Shown here one piece after another: positions 15,648-23,449 of a stretch of 64,000 bases of DNA (its first letter is position 1; every line of letters starts with the position of its first letter). The DNA is from SAR324 cluster bacterium (GTDB lineage Bacteria; SAR324; XYD2-FULL-50-16; HCM1): positions 11,122-75,121 of the forward strand of contig PUHO01000003.1 of assembly GCA_002995645.1 (NCBI GenBank), given 5' to 3'. The notes beneath the pieces were generated by a model. It was given only the letters and a program-made list of their open reading frames with translations. It was not told where the DNA came from and did no database searches. The position numbers and the translations under genes are program-made.

Positions 15648-17155
15648 GCCCTTCCCGCTTAGCAATAGCTAACTTCTTTTGCTAGCTGCTTCCATATTAT
15701 TTTAATCAAGAAAAGAAAGCTTGTAAATAACCATAAATCGCAAGCAACTACCCTTTATCGTTTGCCGCTTTTAGCTTTTGCCGTTTAGTAATAAGCAACT
15801 AGTCGTTATCATTTGCCGCTTTCAGTTCCTGCCGTTTAGCAATATCTATTTTCTTTTGCTGTTCTTGTAAGTGATTCCACTTTTCAATAAGCGCATCTAA
15901 TCCTTCTTGATCGTGTAATCGCCTGTAAATATCAATTAATAAAGATAGGATTTTTTTTGTGGGGTGTATTTCTAAAGCATTTGTCAACAGCTCAATCGCT
16001 GCGACAAAATTATTTTGCCCAAGAAAAGTATAGACTTATAACTATAACCTGCCAGCAACTAGTTGTTATCGTTTGCTGCTTTCAGTTCCTGCCGTTTAGC
16101 AATAAGCAACTATTCTTTATCGTTTGCCGCTTTTAACTCTTGCCGTTTAGCGATATTTTGTTTCTTTTTTTTTGGGGGGGAGTGATGCCACTAATAAAGA
16201 TAACGACTCGCTAGTTGCTTCCACATTATTTTAATCAAGAAAAACATAGGTTTGTAACTACAAATCGCAAGCAACTATTTTTTATCGTTTGCCGCTTTTA
16301 GTTCCTGTTGTTTAGCAATAAGCAACTGCTCGCTATCGTTTGCTGTTTTCAGTTTCTGCCGTTTAGCGATATTTTGTTTCTTTTTTTGGGGGAGTGATGT
16401 ACGAATCAAGATAACGACTCGCTAGCTGTTACAAAATTATTTTGCCCAAGAAAAGAAAGCTTGCCTTCTAGTATTGATAAAACTACAAATCGCAAGCAAC
16501 TAGTCGTTATCATTTGCCGCTTTTAGCTTTTGCCGTTTAGCAATAAGCAACTACTCGTTATCATCTGCCGCTTTTAGCTTTTGACGTTTAGCAATCTTTA
16601 GCTTTTTTGGGGGGAGTGATGCCACTAATAAAGATAATTACTTATTAGTTACTACAAAATTATTTTGCCCAAGAAAAATTGTAAGCTTGTAAATAACTAT
16701 AAACCGCAAGCAACTACTCGTTATCATCTGTCGTTTTCAGTCCCTACCGTTTAGCAATAAGCAACTACTCGTTATCATCTGCCGCTTTCAGTTCTTGCCG
16801 TTTAGTAATAGCTAACTGCTTCCACATTATTTTAATCAAGAAAAGAAAGCTTGCCTTATAGTATTGATAAAACTACAAACCGCAAGTAACTACCCTTTAT
16901 CATTTGCCGCTTTCAGTTCTTGCCGTTTAGCAATAAGCAACTAGTCGTTATCGTTTGCCGCTTTTAGTTCCTGCCGTTTAGTAATATTGTATTTCTTTTG
17001 GTAGGAGTGATGCCACGAATCAAGATAACGACTCGCTAGCTGTTACAAAGTAATTGTAATCAAGAAAAGTTATAGGCTTATAACTAATTATAAACCGCAA
17101 GCAAATACTTATTATCGTCTGCCGCTTTCAATTCTTGCCGTTTAGCAATAAGCAA
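15648..17155. repeat. Nested array of internally deleted copies of the 3' end of the TPR gene
   Basis: A 1.5-kb stretch without a complete gene, between two convergent genes. Thirteen copies of a core equal to the last roughly 45 bp of the TPR gene (encoding IAKRQELKAANDND and the stop on the minus strand) precede the genuine gene end. They are arranged as seven doublets with cores at 15757/15808, 16068/16119, 16284/16335, 16509/16560, 16723/16774, 16899/16950 and 17114/17165, the last being the gene itself. Spacing inside a doublet is always 51 bp. Between doublets there is 120-260 bp, matching the upstream part of the gene 3' end (ATTATTTTGCCCAAGAAAAG) with deletions. A truncated copy begins at about 15651. 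Confidence 0.9.
15799..16029 (-). pseudogene. Detached 3' fragment of the TPR gene
   Basis: The longest and least deleted member of the array. It encodes the last 62 residues of the TPR protein in frame, ending in the same KAANDND, with four residues (DQQE) missing and a few substitutions. Homology continues upstream to TTTTGCCCAAGAAAAG. There is no start codon with a ribosome binding site, so it is probably not translated by itself. Confidence 0.85.
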
Positions 17156-18934
17156 CTAGTCGTTATCGTTTGCTGCTTTCAGTTCTTGCCGTTTAGCAAT
17201 ATCTAATTTCTTTTGCTGTTCTTGCTGGTCTTGTAAGTGATTCCACTTTTCAATAAGCGCATCTAATCCTTCTTGATCGTGTAATCGCTTGTAAATGTCA
17301 ATTAATAAAGATAGGATTTTTTTTGTGGGGTGTATTTCTAAAGCATTTGTCAACGGCTCAATCGCTGCGACAAAATTATTTTGCCCAAGAAAAGTTTGCG
17401 CTTGCATGTGGTATTCATGATACTGTTTTTGCTTGCGTTCTTTCAGTAAGTCAGCTGTTAGTTTGTCATATAAGTTGGTCAAATGTTGTATTTCACTTTC
17501 ATTATTTTTTGCATTATAAACAGAAATAATTTTTTGCAAAACTGCTTTTGTAGTGAAAAGCTCAAGCGCTAAGGAAAATAAACTTAAAGCTACTTGAGAT
17601 TTTCTTGCCCTAAACGCTTTAGTGCCTTCTTCCATTAAAGTACTATATCTTGTTTGTGCGTATTCTTGTAAGTTTGGATCGTCGGCTTTTATAGCTAACC
17701 CTTTTTGAACGGCTTCAAGGCTTTCTCTTGTTTGTTGATTCGCTTCTAGTGTTTTCGCTAATTTAAGCCAACTTTGCGGGGCTTTGGTTTCGTTTGCAAT
17801 AATTTCATAATAGGAAATAGCAACCGGTAAATTTCCTTGTTCTACTGCGGAATCGGCTTTTTCTTCTAATTCTTTTGTTAAATATATACCACCGGATATT
17901 TCAAGTAGATTTGCACCTATGAGTAAATATTTAAACGCATTTAGCCACTTTTTTTCCATTAAATAGAGTTTACCTAAATTAATAAAAGCATAGCGGTTAT
18001 ACGGATTTTCATTGAGAAATTGATATAATAATTCAATAGCTGTTTTTGTATTTTGTGTTTTGTATAAACAAATAGCATACAAAATAGGAGAATAAGAAAA
18101 GAATGCCCTTACTTTTCTATCTGTGACAATAGTACTAATGATTGCTAACGCATTTCCATATTGTCGTTCTTTAAGGTATAAGAGAGATAGATTCAATGAA
18201 AATATATTCCAAGCTTCAGAGCGTTCTTCTTTATGAGACAATTGTTGTTCGATCATTTGAATTTGATCTTTTCTTGTAATCTCAAGAGGTTGCTTTGAAA
18301 TAGCTTCCATTTTTTTTGTAATTTTATTTGCTTCGTCCGGGTCGCCCATTGCCTGCACATGTTGTGCACTTAAAACCTCAAGCATAGTTGCTTTGTCTTG
18401 TTCTTTAACAAGCTCAATTTCAAGGTTAATGGTTTCAATAAAACTGGTTTCCGTATTGGCTTCTTCCCAAAAAGGCGGGTATATAAACTCTTTTTTCAAA
18501 AAGGGAGTAAGAGCTTGCGCTATTTCTTGATCATATTTATTAACTTTCGCTTTTGTTGCGGCATAATTATATAATGCAAACGTAAAGGAAGAGTCTATTT
18601 GCAGAGCATACGTATAAAATTCAATAGCTTGGGAGTCATTGTCTACTTGCCTTGCCACATTACCAAGGTAATTAGCTAACTCTTTATCTTGTTTTCTATA
18701 TCTTTGTACTACTATGCCAACAGTTAAGATACTTTCAAGTGAACCGGTACGTTTGATATCCTCAAAAAACTGATCTAAATTTGGTTTAATATCAATAGAA
18801 AAAGAGTTTAGCTTTTCTAATTCAATAGCAGCTTGTTTATATAATAGTCCTTGTAAAAGCTGAAAAACTTGATTGAAAAGTTGTTTTAGCTTTATATCTT
18901 CGTCTTTTTTAGTAAAAGAAAATAATTTTAACAT
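17156..18934 (-). CDS. Tetratricopeptide-repeat protein, unknown role
   Basis: 592 residues, almost entirely helical, with several degenerate TPR-like helix pairs (for example AFINLGKLYLMEKKWLNAFKYL and SWLKLAKTLEANQQTRESLEAVQKGL). No signal peptide or membrane segment is visible, so it is probably a cytoplasmic scaffold. The C-terminal tail is charged and ends in KAANDND. What is unusual is its 3' end: the final codons are reiterated many times in the adjacent 1.5-kb array, and replacement of the TAG stop would extend the reading frame into a further copy of the same peptide. It is the last gene in a minus-strand run from 23221, 150 bp after its upstream neighbour. Confidence 0.8.
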   Translation of the reverse strand: MLKLFSFTKKDEDIKLKQLFNQVFQLLQGLLYKQAAIELEKLNSFSIDIKPNLDQFFEDIKRTGSLESILTVGIVVQRYRKQDKELANYLGNVARQVDNDSQAIEFYTYALQIDSSFTFALYNYAATKAKVNKYDQEIAQALTPFLKKEFIYPPFWEEANTETSFIETINLEIELVKEQDKATMLEVLSAQHVQAMGDPDEANKITKKMEAISKQPLEITRKDQIQMIEQQLSHKEERSEAWNIFSLNLSLLYLKERQYGNALAIISTIVTDRKVRAFFSYSPILYAICLYKTQNTKTAIELLYQFLNENPYNRYAFINLGKLYLMEKKWLNAFKYLLIGANLLEISGGIYLTKELEEKADSAVEQGNLPVAISYYEIIANETKAPQSWLKLAKTLEANQQTRESLEAVQKGLAIKADDPNLQEYAQTRYSTLMEEGTKAFRARKSQVALSLFSLALELFTTKAVLQKIISVYNAKNNESEIQHLTNLYDKLTADLLKERKQKQYHEYHMQAQTFLGQNNFVAAIEPLTNALEIHPTKKILSLLIDIYKRLHDQEGLDALIEKWNHLQDQQEQQKKLDIAKRQELKAANDND

Positions 18935-19084
18935 AAATAGCTAATTAAAAATAAATGTAATCAATATTTATTATTGTATGCTATTTTACAATACTAAGCA
19001 AGATAAGTTAACAGAAAGTACAAGGAATTACATTGCAAATTATTATAATATTTAAATAATCTTAAGCAAGATAAAACAATAGCA

Positions 19085-19885
19085 TTATACTTTATTATGA
19101 TTGCTATTACTACTATTATTATGCGTATAGGTTTTGTTCTTATAATATTTGTTATTATTATAATACCTTGGTTTTTTATTATCGTAATAGGTATGATTAT
19201 ACGGTTTATTGCGCCAATTACCGTACATAGCGGCAAGGTGCGCCGTTGTAAAGATAATATATAAAATACTAATAATATTTTCTGTTGTACAAATAAACTG
19301 AGAAATATAAATAGTCGGGGTAATATTAGTTAACCCGGTGTGCGTTAACATAGTGTAGCTATAAAAGAAAAGGTTTTGTAAGCTAACGTTAGCATTCATA
19401 TTCCCATTAACAGCAAAAGCCGCTTGTGCAAACCATTGTATAGATAATTGCGTTAAAGTCCAGTATATAAAAGTATAAATACTACCGAGCAGTAAGAACG
19501 TGGTAATAATGGCAATAACAATATCGTTTGTATGCCTGCTTTTTTTGAAAATATAGCGAATCAAGAAAAAGAATAGCGATATTTTAAGTGTCAGTAAGGC
19601 AATAAAACTAAAAATAAGTACTTGTGAAAACATATAACTTATGCTTGCCGAAACAGCGAAACACAAGGTAAATACGCCAATAATATAAGGGATTTTATGA
19701 TTAGCACGAGATATATCATAAAAGAAATACGCGCCTACCATTCCCATTCCTGTATAAAGTAAAAAACTAAGAATATGTATGAATAAAGGGCTAACAGGCA
19801 GTGCGAACGAGATATCGCCTAGTAAGTTAAAAATTAAAAGAAAGAGTAAACTTTTTCTGTATTTTTGATAAGGTGCTTTTTTCAC
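19085..19885 (-). CDS. Membrane protein with a K+-channel-like pore module
   Basis: 266 residues from a GTG start at 19885. About six hydrophobic segments fill residues 8-225. The last two flank FYSYTMLTHTGLTNITP, which has the layout of a two-TM ion-channel pore loop (family signature T-x-G-Y-G-D-I-x-P), but the selectivity filter is TGLTNITP in place of TVGYGDITP. The C-terminal 40 residues are a low-complexity tail rich in Asn, Tyr and Lys. It may be an ion channel with altered selectivity or a non-conducting relative. It lies between tatB and the TPR gene on the same strand; the trkA-like gene is 5.6 kb away. Confidence 0.6.
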   Translation of the reverse strand: MKKAPYQKYRKSLLFLLIFNLLGDISFALPVSPLFIHILSFLLYTGMGMVGAYFFYDISRANHKIPYIIGVFTLCFAVSASISYMFSQVLIFSFIALLTLKISLFFFLIRYIFKKSRHTNDIVIAIITTFLLLGSIYTFIYWTLTQLSIQWFAQAAFAVNGNMNANVSLQNLFFYSYTMLTHTGLTNITPTIYISQFICTTENIISILYIIFTTAHLAAMYGNWRNKPYNHTYYDNKKPRYYNNNKYYKNKTYTHNNSSNSNHNKV

Positions 19886-19927
19886 TGTAGAGATCTTTGA
19901 TTAAAGGGTATATGTATAACTAATAAG

Positions 19928-20236
19928 TTAGTTTTTTTTATTTGAATGCGGTTTTGTTTTTTCTGTTGATTCTTTTTCACTAGGATTAAGAATAGAATCG
20001 CTCCAAGTGTTTGTAAAGTCTTTTTTTGTTTCATTAAGTACTTTTTTTATGTCTTGTATGTGATCGTCTTGATCTAATTCATAATAAAGCCCGTATTTGA
20101 TTTCATTCATACTTTTTTTTACTTGCCTAAGTACCTTTGCAAATTTACGAGTAAATTCAGGTAGCCGATTCGGTCCAACAAAGATAATTGCAATAATAGC
20201 AATTACAAGCATTTCAGAGAATCCAATATTAAACAT
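19928..20236 (-). CDS. tatB: Twin-arginine translocase subunit TatB (or TatA/B-like)
   Basis: 102 residues. The N terminus MFNIGFSEMLVIAIIAIIFVGPNRLPEF is one membrane helix, then the conserved hinge with G-P-x-RLP and an amphipathic helix with many Lys/Arg, then a polar tail. The N-terminal residues favour TatB over TatA. Tat exports folded proteins bearing a twin-arginine signal. No tatC is in the window. It is encoded between the thioredoxin-like lipoprotein gene (26 bp upstream) and the channel-like protein. Confidence 0.9.
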   Translation of the reverse strand: MFNIGFSEMLVIAIIAIIFVGPNRLPEFTRKFAKVLRQVKKSMNEIKYGLYYELDQDDHIQDIKKVLNETKKDFTNTWSDSILNPSEKESTEKTKPHSNKKN

Positions 20237-20262
20237 AAGTCCTACTTTGTAAAATTAATTTT

Positions 20263-20799
20263 TTAATTAGCTTTCTTTTGATTAAGCAAGGTTTGGAAAT
20301 ACGTTTGCCATGCCGTATTATTCCATTTTCTTGCGCCCATAACGGTACCTATAATTTTATGATCTTTTGTTACAAGTAAGGTTAAAGGAAAACTAGGCGG
20401 GTTAATATAAGTTTCCCATTTTTTATTTTTATCTACGGCAATAGTTAACTTCGTAGGATGTTTGGTTGTGAAACTTTGTATTTTTTCTTTTGATTCGCCA
20501 ATGTTAATAGCCACTACTTGCAAATTACCTTTAAATTTAGATTCTAATTTTTCAAAATCAGCTAATTCTTTTTGGCAAGGAATGCACCAAGTAGCCCAGA
20601 AATTAAGGAGAATAAACTTGTCTTTACTTATGGTATGTGTTTTTTCGTCTAAAGTAACGTATTGCTCTTGTTGCAAACTAGCAGCCGGCGTCATTTTAGT
20701 AATGCCAAGTAATTTGGCTGTTGGTTTATCTTTTGTTTGGCAAGCCGTTAATAGCAAAGAAAAACAAAGCAATAAAACGAGAAAAAAACGATTTTTCAT
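20263..20799 (-). CDS. TlpA/ResA-like thioredoxin lipoprotein
   Basis: 178 residues. A signal peptide ends in the lipobox LLTAC, so the mature protein is probably a lipid-anchored periplasmic thioredoxin-fold protein. The active site is WATWCIPC in a TlpA-type fold, followed by the expected cis-proline region (NPPSFPLTLLV). Such proteins reduce disulfides during cytochrome c maturation or in other periplasmic proteins; no cytochrome genes are in view, so the target is unknown. It is 9 bp downstream of pyrD and may be co-transcribed with tatB. Confidence 0.9.
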   Translation of the reverse strand: MKNRFFLVLLLCFSLLLTACQTKDKPTAKLLGITKMTPAASLQQEQYVTLDEKTHTISKDKFILLNFWATWCIPCQKELADFEKLESKFKGNLQVVAINIGESKEKIQSFTTKHPTKLTIAVDKNKKWETYINPPSFPLTLLVTKDHKIIGTVMGARKWNNTAWQTYFQTLLNQKKAN

Positions 20800-20808
20800 A
20801 AAAGTTTT

Positions 20809-21909
20809 TTAGTTATGATAGTGTGATCCAATAACTTGTGATATATGAGCATAACCTTTTTTTTCTAAAATAGCTAGCAATTCTTTTTTAATATCTTTGA
20901 CCACGCCGGCACCTTGATAGATTAATCCCGTATATATTTGTACTAAGTTCGCACCTAATGCTAATTTATCAAATACGTCTTGTGCATTAAAGATGCCCCC
21001 TGATGCAATAAGCAGCATTTTACCTTGCGTGTGTTGGTAGGCAAGCCTTAATAGTTGATTAGAAGGAGATAATAGCGGTTTGCCACTAATCCCGCCGCTT
21101 TGATTGCCTTTTGCTAAAGAAGGGATAAGACTATAGTCTGTTGTTGTGTTGGAAATAATAATTCCTTGAATAGGATAGGATACAAGTATATCTAGCATAA
21201 CAGAAGCCGTTTTTTGATCCATATCCGGCGCAATTTTAATCCATATTGGCTTGGTCTCGTTTTTTTCTTTAGCTAAACTATAGTAATAATCTAAAATAGG
21301 CGAAAGAAAAGAAGCTAATGTATTTTCTTGTTGTAAAGTTCGTAAATTCGCCGTGTTGGGTGATGAAATATTTAAAGTAAAATAACTTGCTTTATCCCAT
21401 AAGCAGTGAATCCCTTTTTGGTAATCTTCAAACGCCGCTTCTATTGGCGTGTTTTTATTTTTTCCTATATTAATACCAATAGGAACAGACAGAGTATATC
21501 GATCTAAATGAGCCGCCATAGCTTCCATGCCTTCGTTATTAAAGCCCATGCGGTTTAATAATGCTTTTTCTTTGGGAAAACGAAACAAGCGCGGTTTAGG
21601 GTTGCCTTGCTGTGCTTTTGGCGTTACTGTTCCCACTTCAAGGAATCCGAAACCTAAAGACGAAAGTAAAGGCACCATAGTTGCGTTTTTATCAAAACCG
21701 CCGGCTATGCCAATAGGATTGCTAAACTTAATACCATTATACGTTTGTTCTAGTTTTATATTTTCAAAAGCAAAGAAACGACGTATAAGAAAGTGTAGCG
21801 GTAAAGTACGAGCGTATATTTTCCCTATTGTTTCAATAATATTGTGTATTGTTTCCGGTGGGATTCGGAATAATATAGGTCGTATTAAAGGATAGATTTG
21901 TAGTTTCAT
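20809..21909 (-). CDS. pyrD: Dihydroorotate dehydrogenase (quinone), class 2
   Basis: 366 residues. It oxidises dihydroorotate to orotate in pyrimidine synthesis and passes electrons to membrane quinone. Class 2 is indicated by an N-terminal helical extension (residues 1-40), the substrate and FMN motifs NPIGIAGGFDKNA and NISSPNT, and the C-terminal GGIFNAQD and TGLIYQG segments. The family catalytic Ser lies within the NISSPNT segment. It lies 10 bp after an unknown gene and 9 bp before the thioredoxin-like gene. Use of quinone fits the menaquinone enzyme suggested by the mqnA-like gene. Confidence 0.96.
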   Translation of the reverse strand: MKLQIYPLIRPILFRIPPETIHNIIETIGKIYARTLPLHFLIRRFFAFENIKLEQTYNGIKFSNPIGIAGGFDKNATMVPLLSSLGFGFLEVGTVTPKAQQGNPKPRLFRFPKEKALLNRMGFNNEGMEAMAAHLDRYTLSVPIGINIGKNKNTPIEAAFEDYQKGIHCLWDKASYFTLNISSPNTANLRTLQQENTLASFLSPILDYYYSLAKEKNETKPIWIKIAPDMDQKTASVMLDILVSYPIQGIIISNTTTDYSLIPSLAKGNQSGGISGKPLLSPSNQLLRLAYQHTQGKMLLIASGGIFNAQDVFDKLALGANLVQIYTGLIYQGAGVVKDIKKELLAILEKKGYAHISQVIGSHYHN

Positions 21910-21919
21910 GTCTGTCTAT

Positions 21920-23221
21920 TTATGTTTTTGTTGTTTGCATAAATTGCAGCATTTGTTCAAAAGAAGTATCAGTGCTAAATTGACTCAATCGTTCTTGTAA
22001 TTTTTTTTGAAAGATAGTTTTAAAGTGTAAATTTAATAAAGGATCTAGTTCTTCCAGTTTCAAATTAGCTAATATTTTTTCAAAAATAGGTTCTGTATAT
22101 TGTTCAATCGCTCTGTTTTCTTGTATTTTTTCTTTAACTAGGTTTGTTAAATTTTCATCTATAATAGCCGCGACTTCTTTTGATTGTAGTATATGATTAA
22201 TATATTTATTAACGACCGGTTGTATAATAACGTTTTCTTTTTGCCAAGCGTAGTTTTGTACTAATTCGTTAATAGTTTGTTTAATATCGGCATCAATATT
22301 AAGTTGCGTTACGTCTATCGCGTCGACAAGTTGCGCAAGTAATTTATTCGTTACCGGGCTTAATATATTCGGATTATCTTGCGTTATTTTTAAGCTGTTT
22401 TCATTAATTTGTTGTATGATTTTTTGCGTTGTTTGTTCTGTAAGCTTATTTGTTGTAAGCGATTGTATATGTTGCGAAACAAGTTCATTTGCTTTGTTTT
22501 TAATACTCATATCACTATCATTTGCAAGATATTCGTCTGCTTTTTGATTTATTTGTTCATGCAGCCGTTCTTGTATACCCAAAGGAAGCGAATCTTCCGT
22601 TATTTTACTTAGTATTTGCTGGATTAATATGTCTACTTGTTCATCAATATTAGATTGTTTTTGAGAAATAATATTTTTTGATATACCAGAGAGTAAAGTC
22701 TGTTCTACTATTTCTTGTATTTGATTACTAAGTTGCGGCGTTTCCACTTGAAGCAAGTTTTTTTCTAATAGTGCGTTTGATAAAGATTGCACTGACTGCG
22801 GCGGGTTTGTTGTTAACGTGGTTTTTATTTTTGTAATAAAAATATCGTAAAGCTTATTTTTAATATCATTGTCTAATTGTTTTTTTGCAAACTCTTGTAC
22901 TAGTGCGTTACCTTGCCTCATAAGGGCGCTTTGCGTGGCTTCGTTAGTAACGTTCAATTGAAATTGTTCCACTAAAGCGGTGTTAAGAATTTCTTGAATT
23001 GTAATTTCCGTTTTTGCCGTAATTAAACTAGAGATGGTTTTAACGTATTTCTTTTGAATAGCCGGGATCGTTTCTTGTTGAAACATTTCTGCCAATTGTT
23101 GCGCTGATGTTGGCTCAAAAGGAAGAGATCGTGCGTTTTTGTATAAAATATTAAGGGCGTGCATAGTTTTGCCAAAAACAAGCCAAGGCAGGATAAAATA
23201 AGTATAAAAAAAAGATCGCAT
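21920..23221 (-). CDS. Unknown helical protein
   Basis: 433 residues, rich in Gln, Asn, Leu, Ile and Thr. The first 18 residues (RSFFYTYFILPWLVF) form a short hydrophobic segment that could anchor or export it, and the remainder looks like long amphipathic helices with no catalytic motif. A repeating pattern of L-x-x-K-x-x-E-x-I-x-x-N is faint and I could not fix a period. I recognise no family. It is the first gene of the minus-strand run leading to pyrD, so transcription probably starts just upstream. The ligA gene diverges from it, separated by 228 bp. Confidence 0.75.
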   Translation of the reverse strand: MRSFFYTYFILPWLVFGKTMHALNILYKNARSLPFEPTSAQQLAEMFQQETIPAIQKKYVKTISSLITAKTEITIQEILNTALVEQFQLNVTNEATQSALMRQGNALVQEFAKKQLDNDIKNKLYDIFITKIKTTLTTNPPQSVQSLSNALLEKNLLQVETPQLSNQIQEIVEQTLLSGISKNIISQKQSNIDEQVDILIQQILSKITEDSLPLGIQERLHEQINQKADEYLANDSDMSIKNKANELVSQHIQSLTTNKLTEQTTQKIIQQINENSLKITQDNPNILSPVTNKLLAQLVDAIDVTQLNIDADIKQTINELVQNYAWQKENVIIQPVVNKYINHILQSKEVAAIIDENLTNLVKEKIQENRAIEQYTEPIFEKILANLKLEELDPLLNLHFKTIFQKKLQERLSQFSTDTSFEQMLQFMQTTKT

Positions 23222-23449
23222 AAAACTAGATATTGCTTTAGTAAAGGTTGTTTTGCTAAAGAGGTTGTTATTATTGTGTATTTTTTAATCCATAAACACT
23301 ACTTCTAAAATAGATAGTAGACTTATATTGTTATAAATAGTACTATATAAAGTCAAGAATAAAAATTGATTTTATAACATAAATAATAAAAAAACTAGTC
23401 GTTTAACAAAGGTTACTATTAAGACGCTAATAAAGAACTAGTAAAGAGC

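Noticed and set aside
15799..15987. The 62-aa frame as an independent gene
   Set aside because: It is a detached C-terminal fragment of the TPR gene inside the array, without a translation start site.
15648..17155. CRISPR-like interpretation of the repeat array
   Set aside because: The intervals are homologous to each other and to the TPR gene and so are not unique spacers; there are no cas genes.
18994..19236. Ile-rich 80-aa minus-strand frame overlapping the channel-like gene
   Set aside because: Low-complexity reading of the AT-rich 3' end of that gene in another frame.
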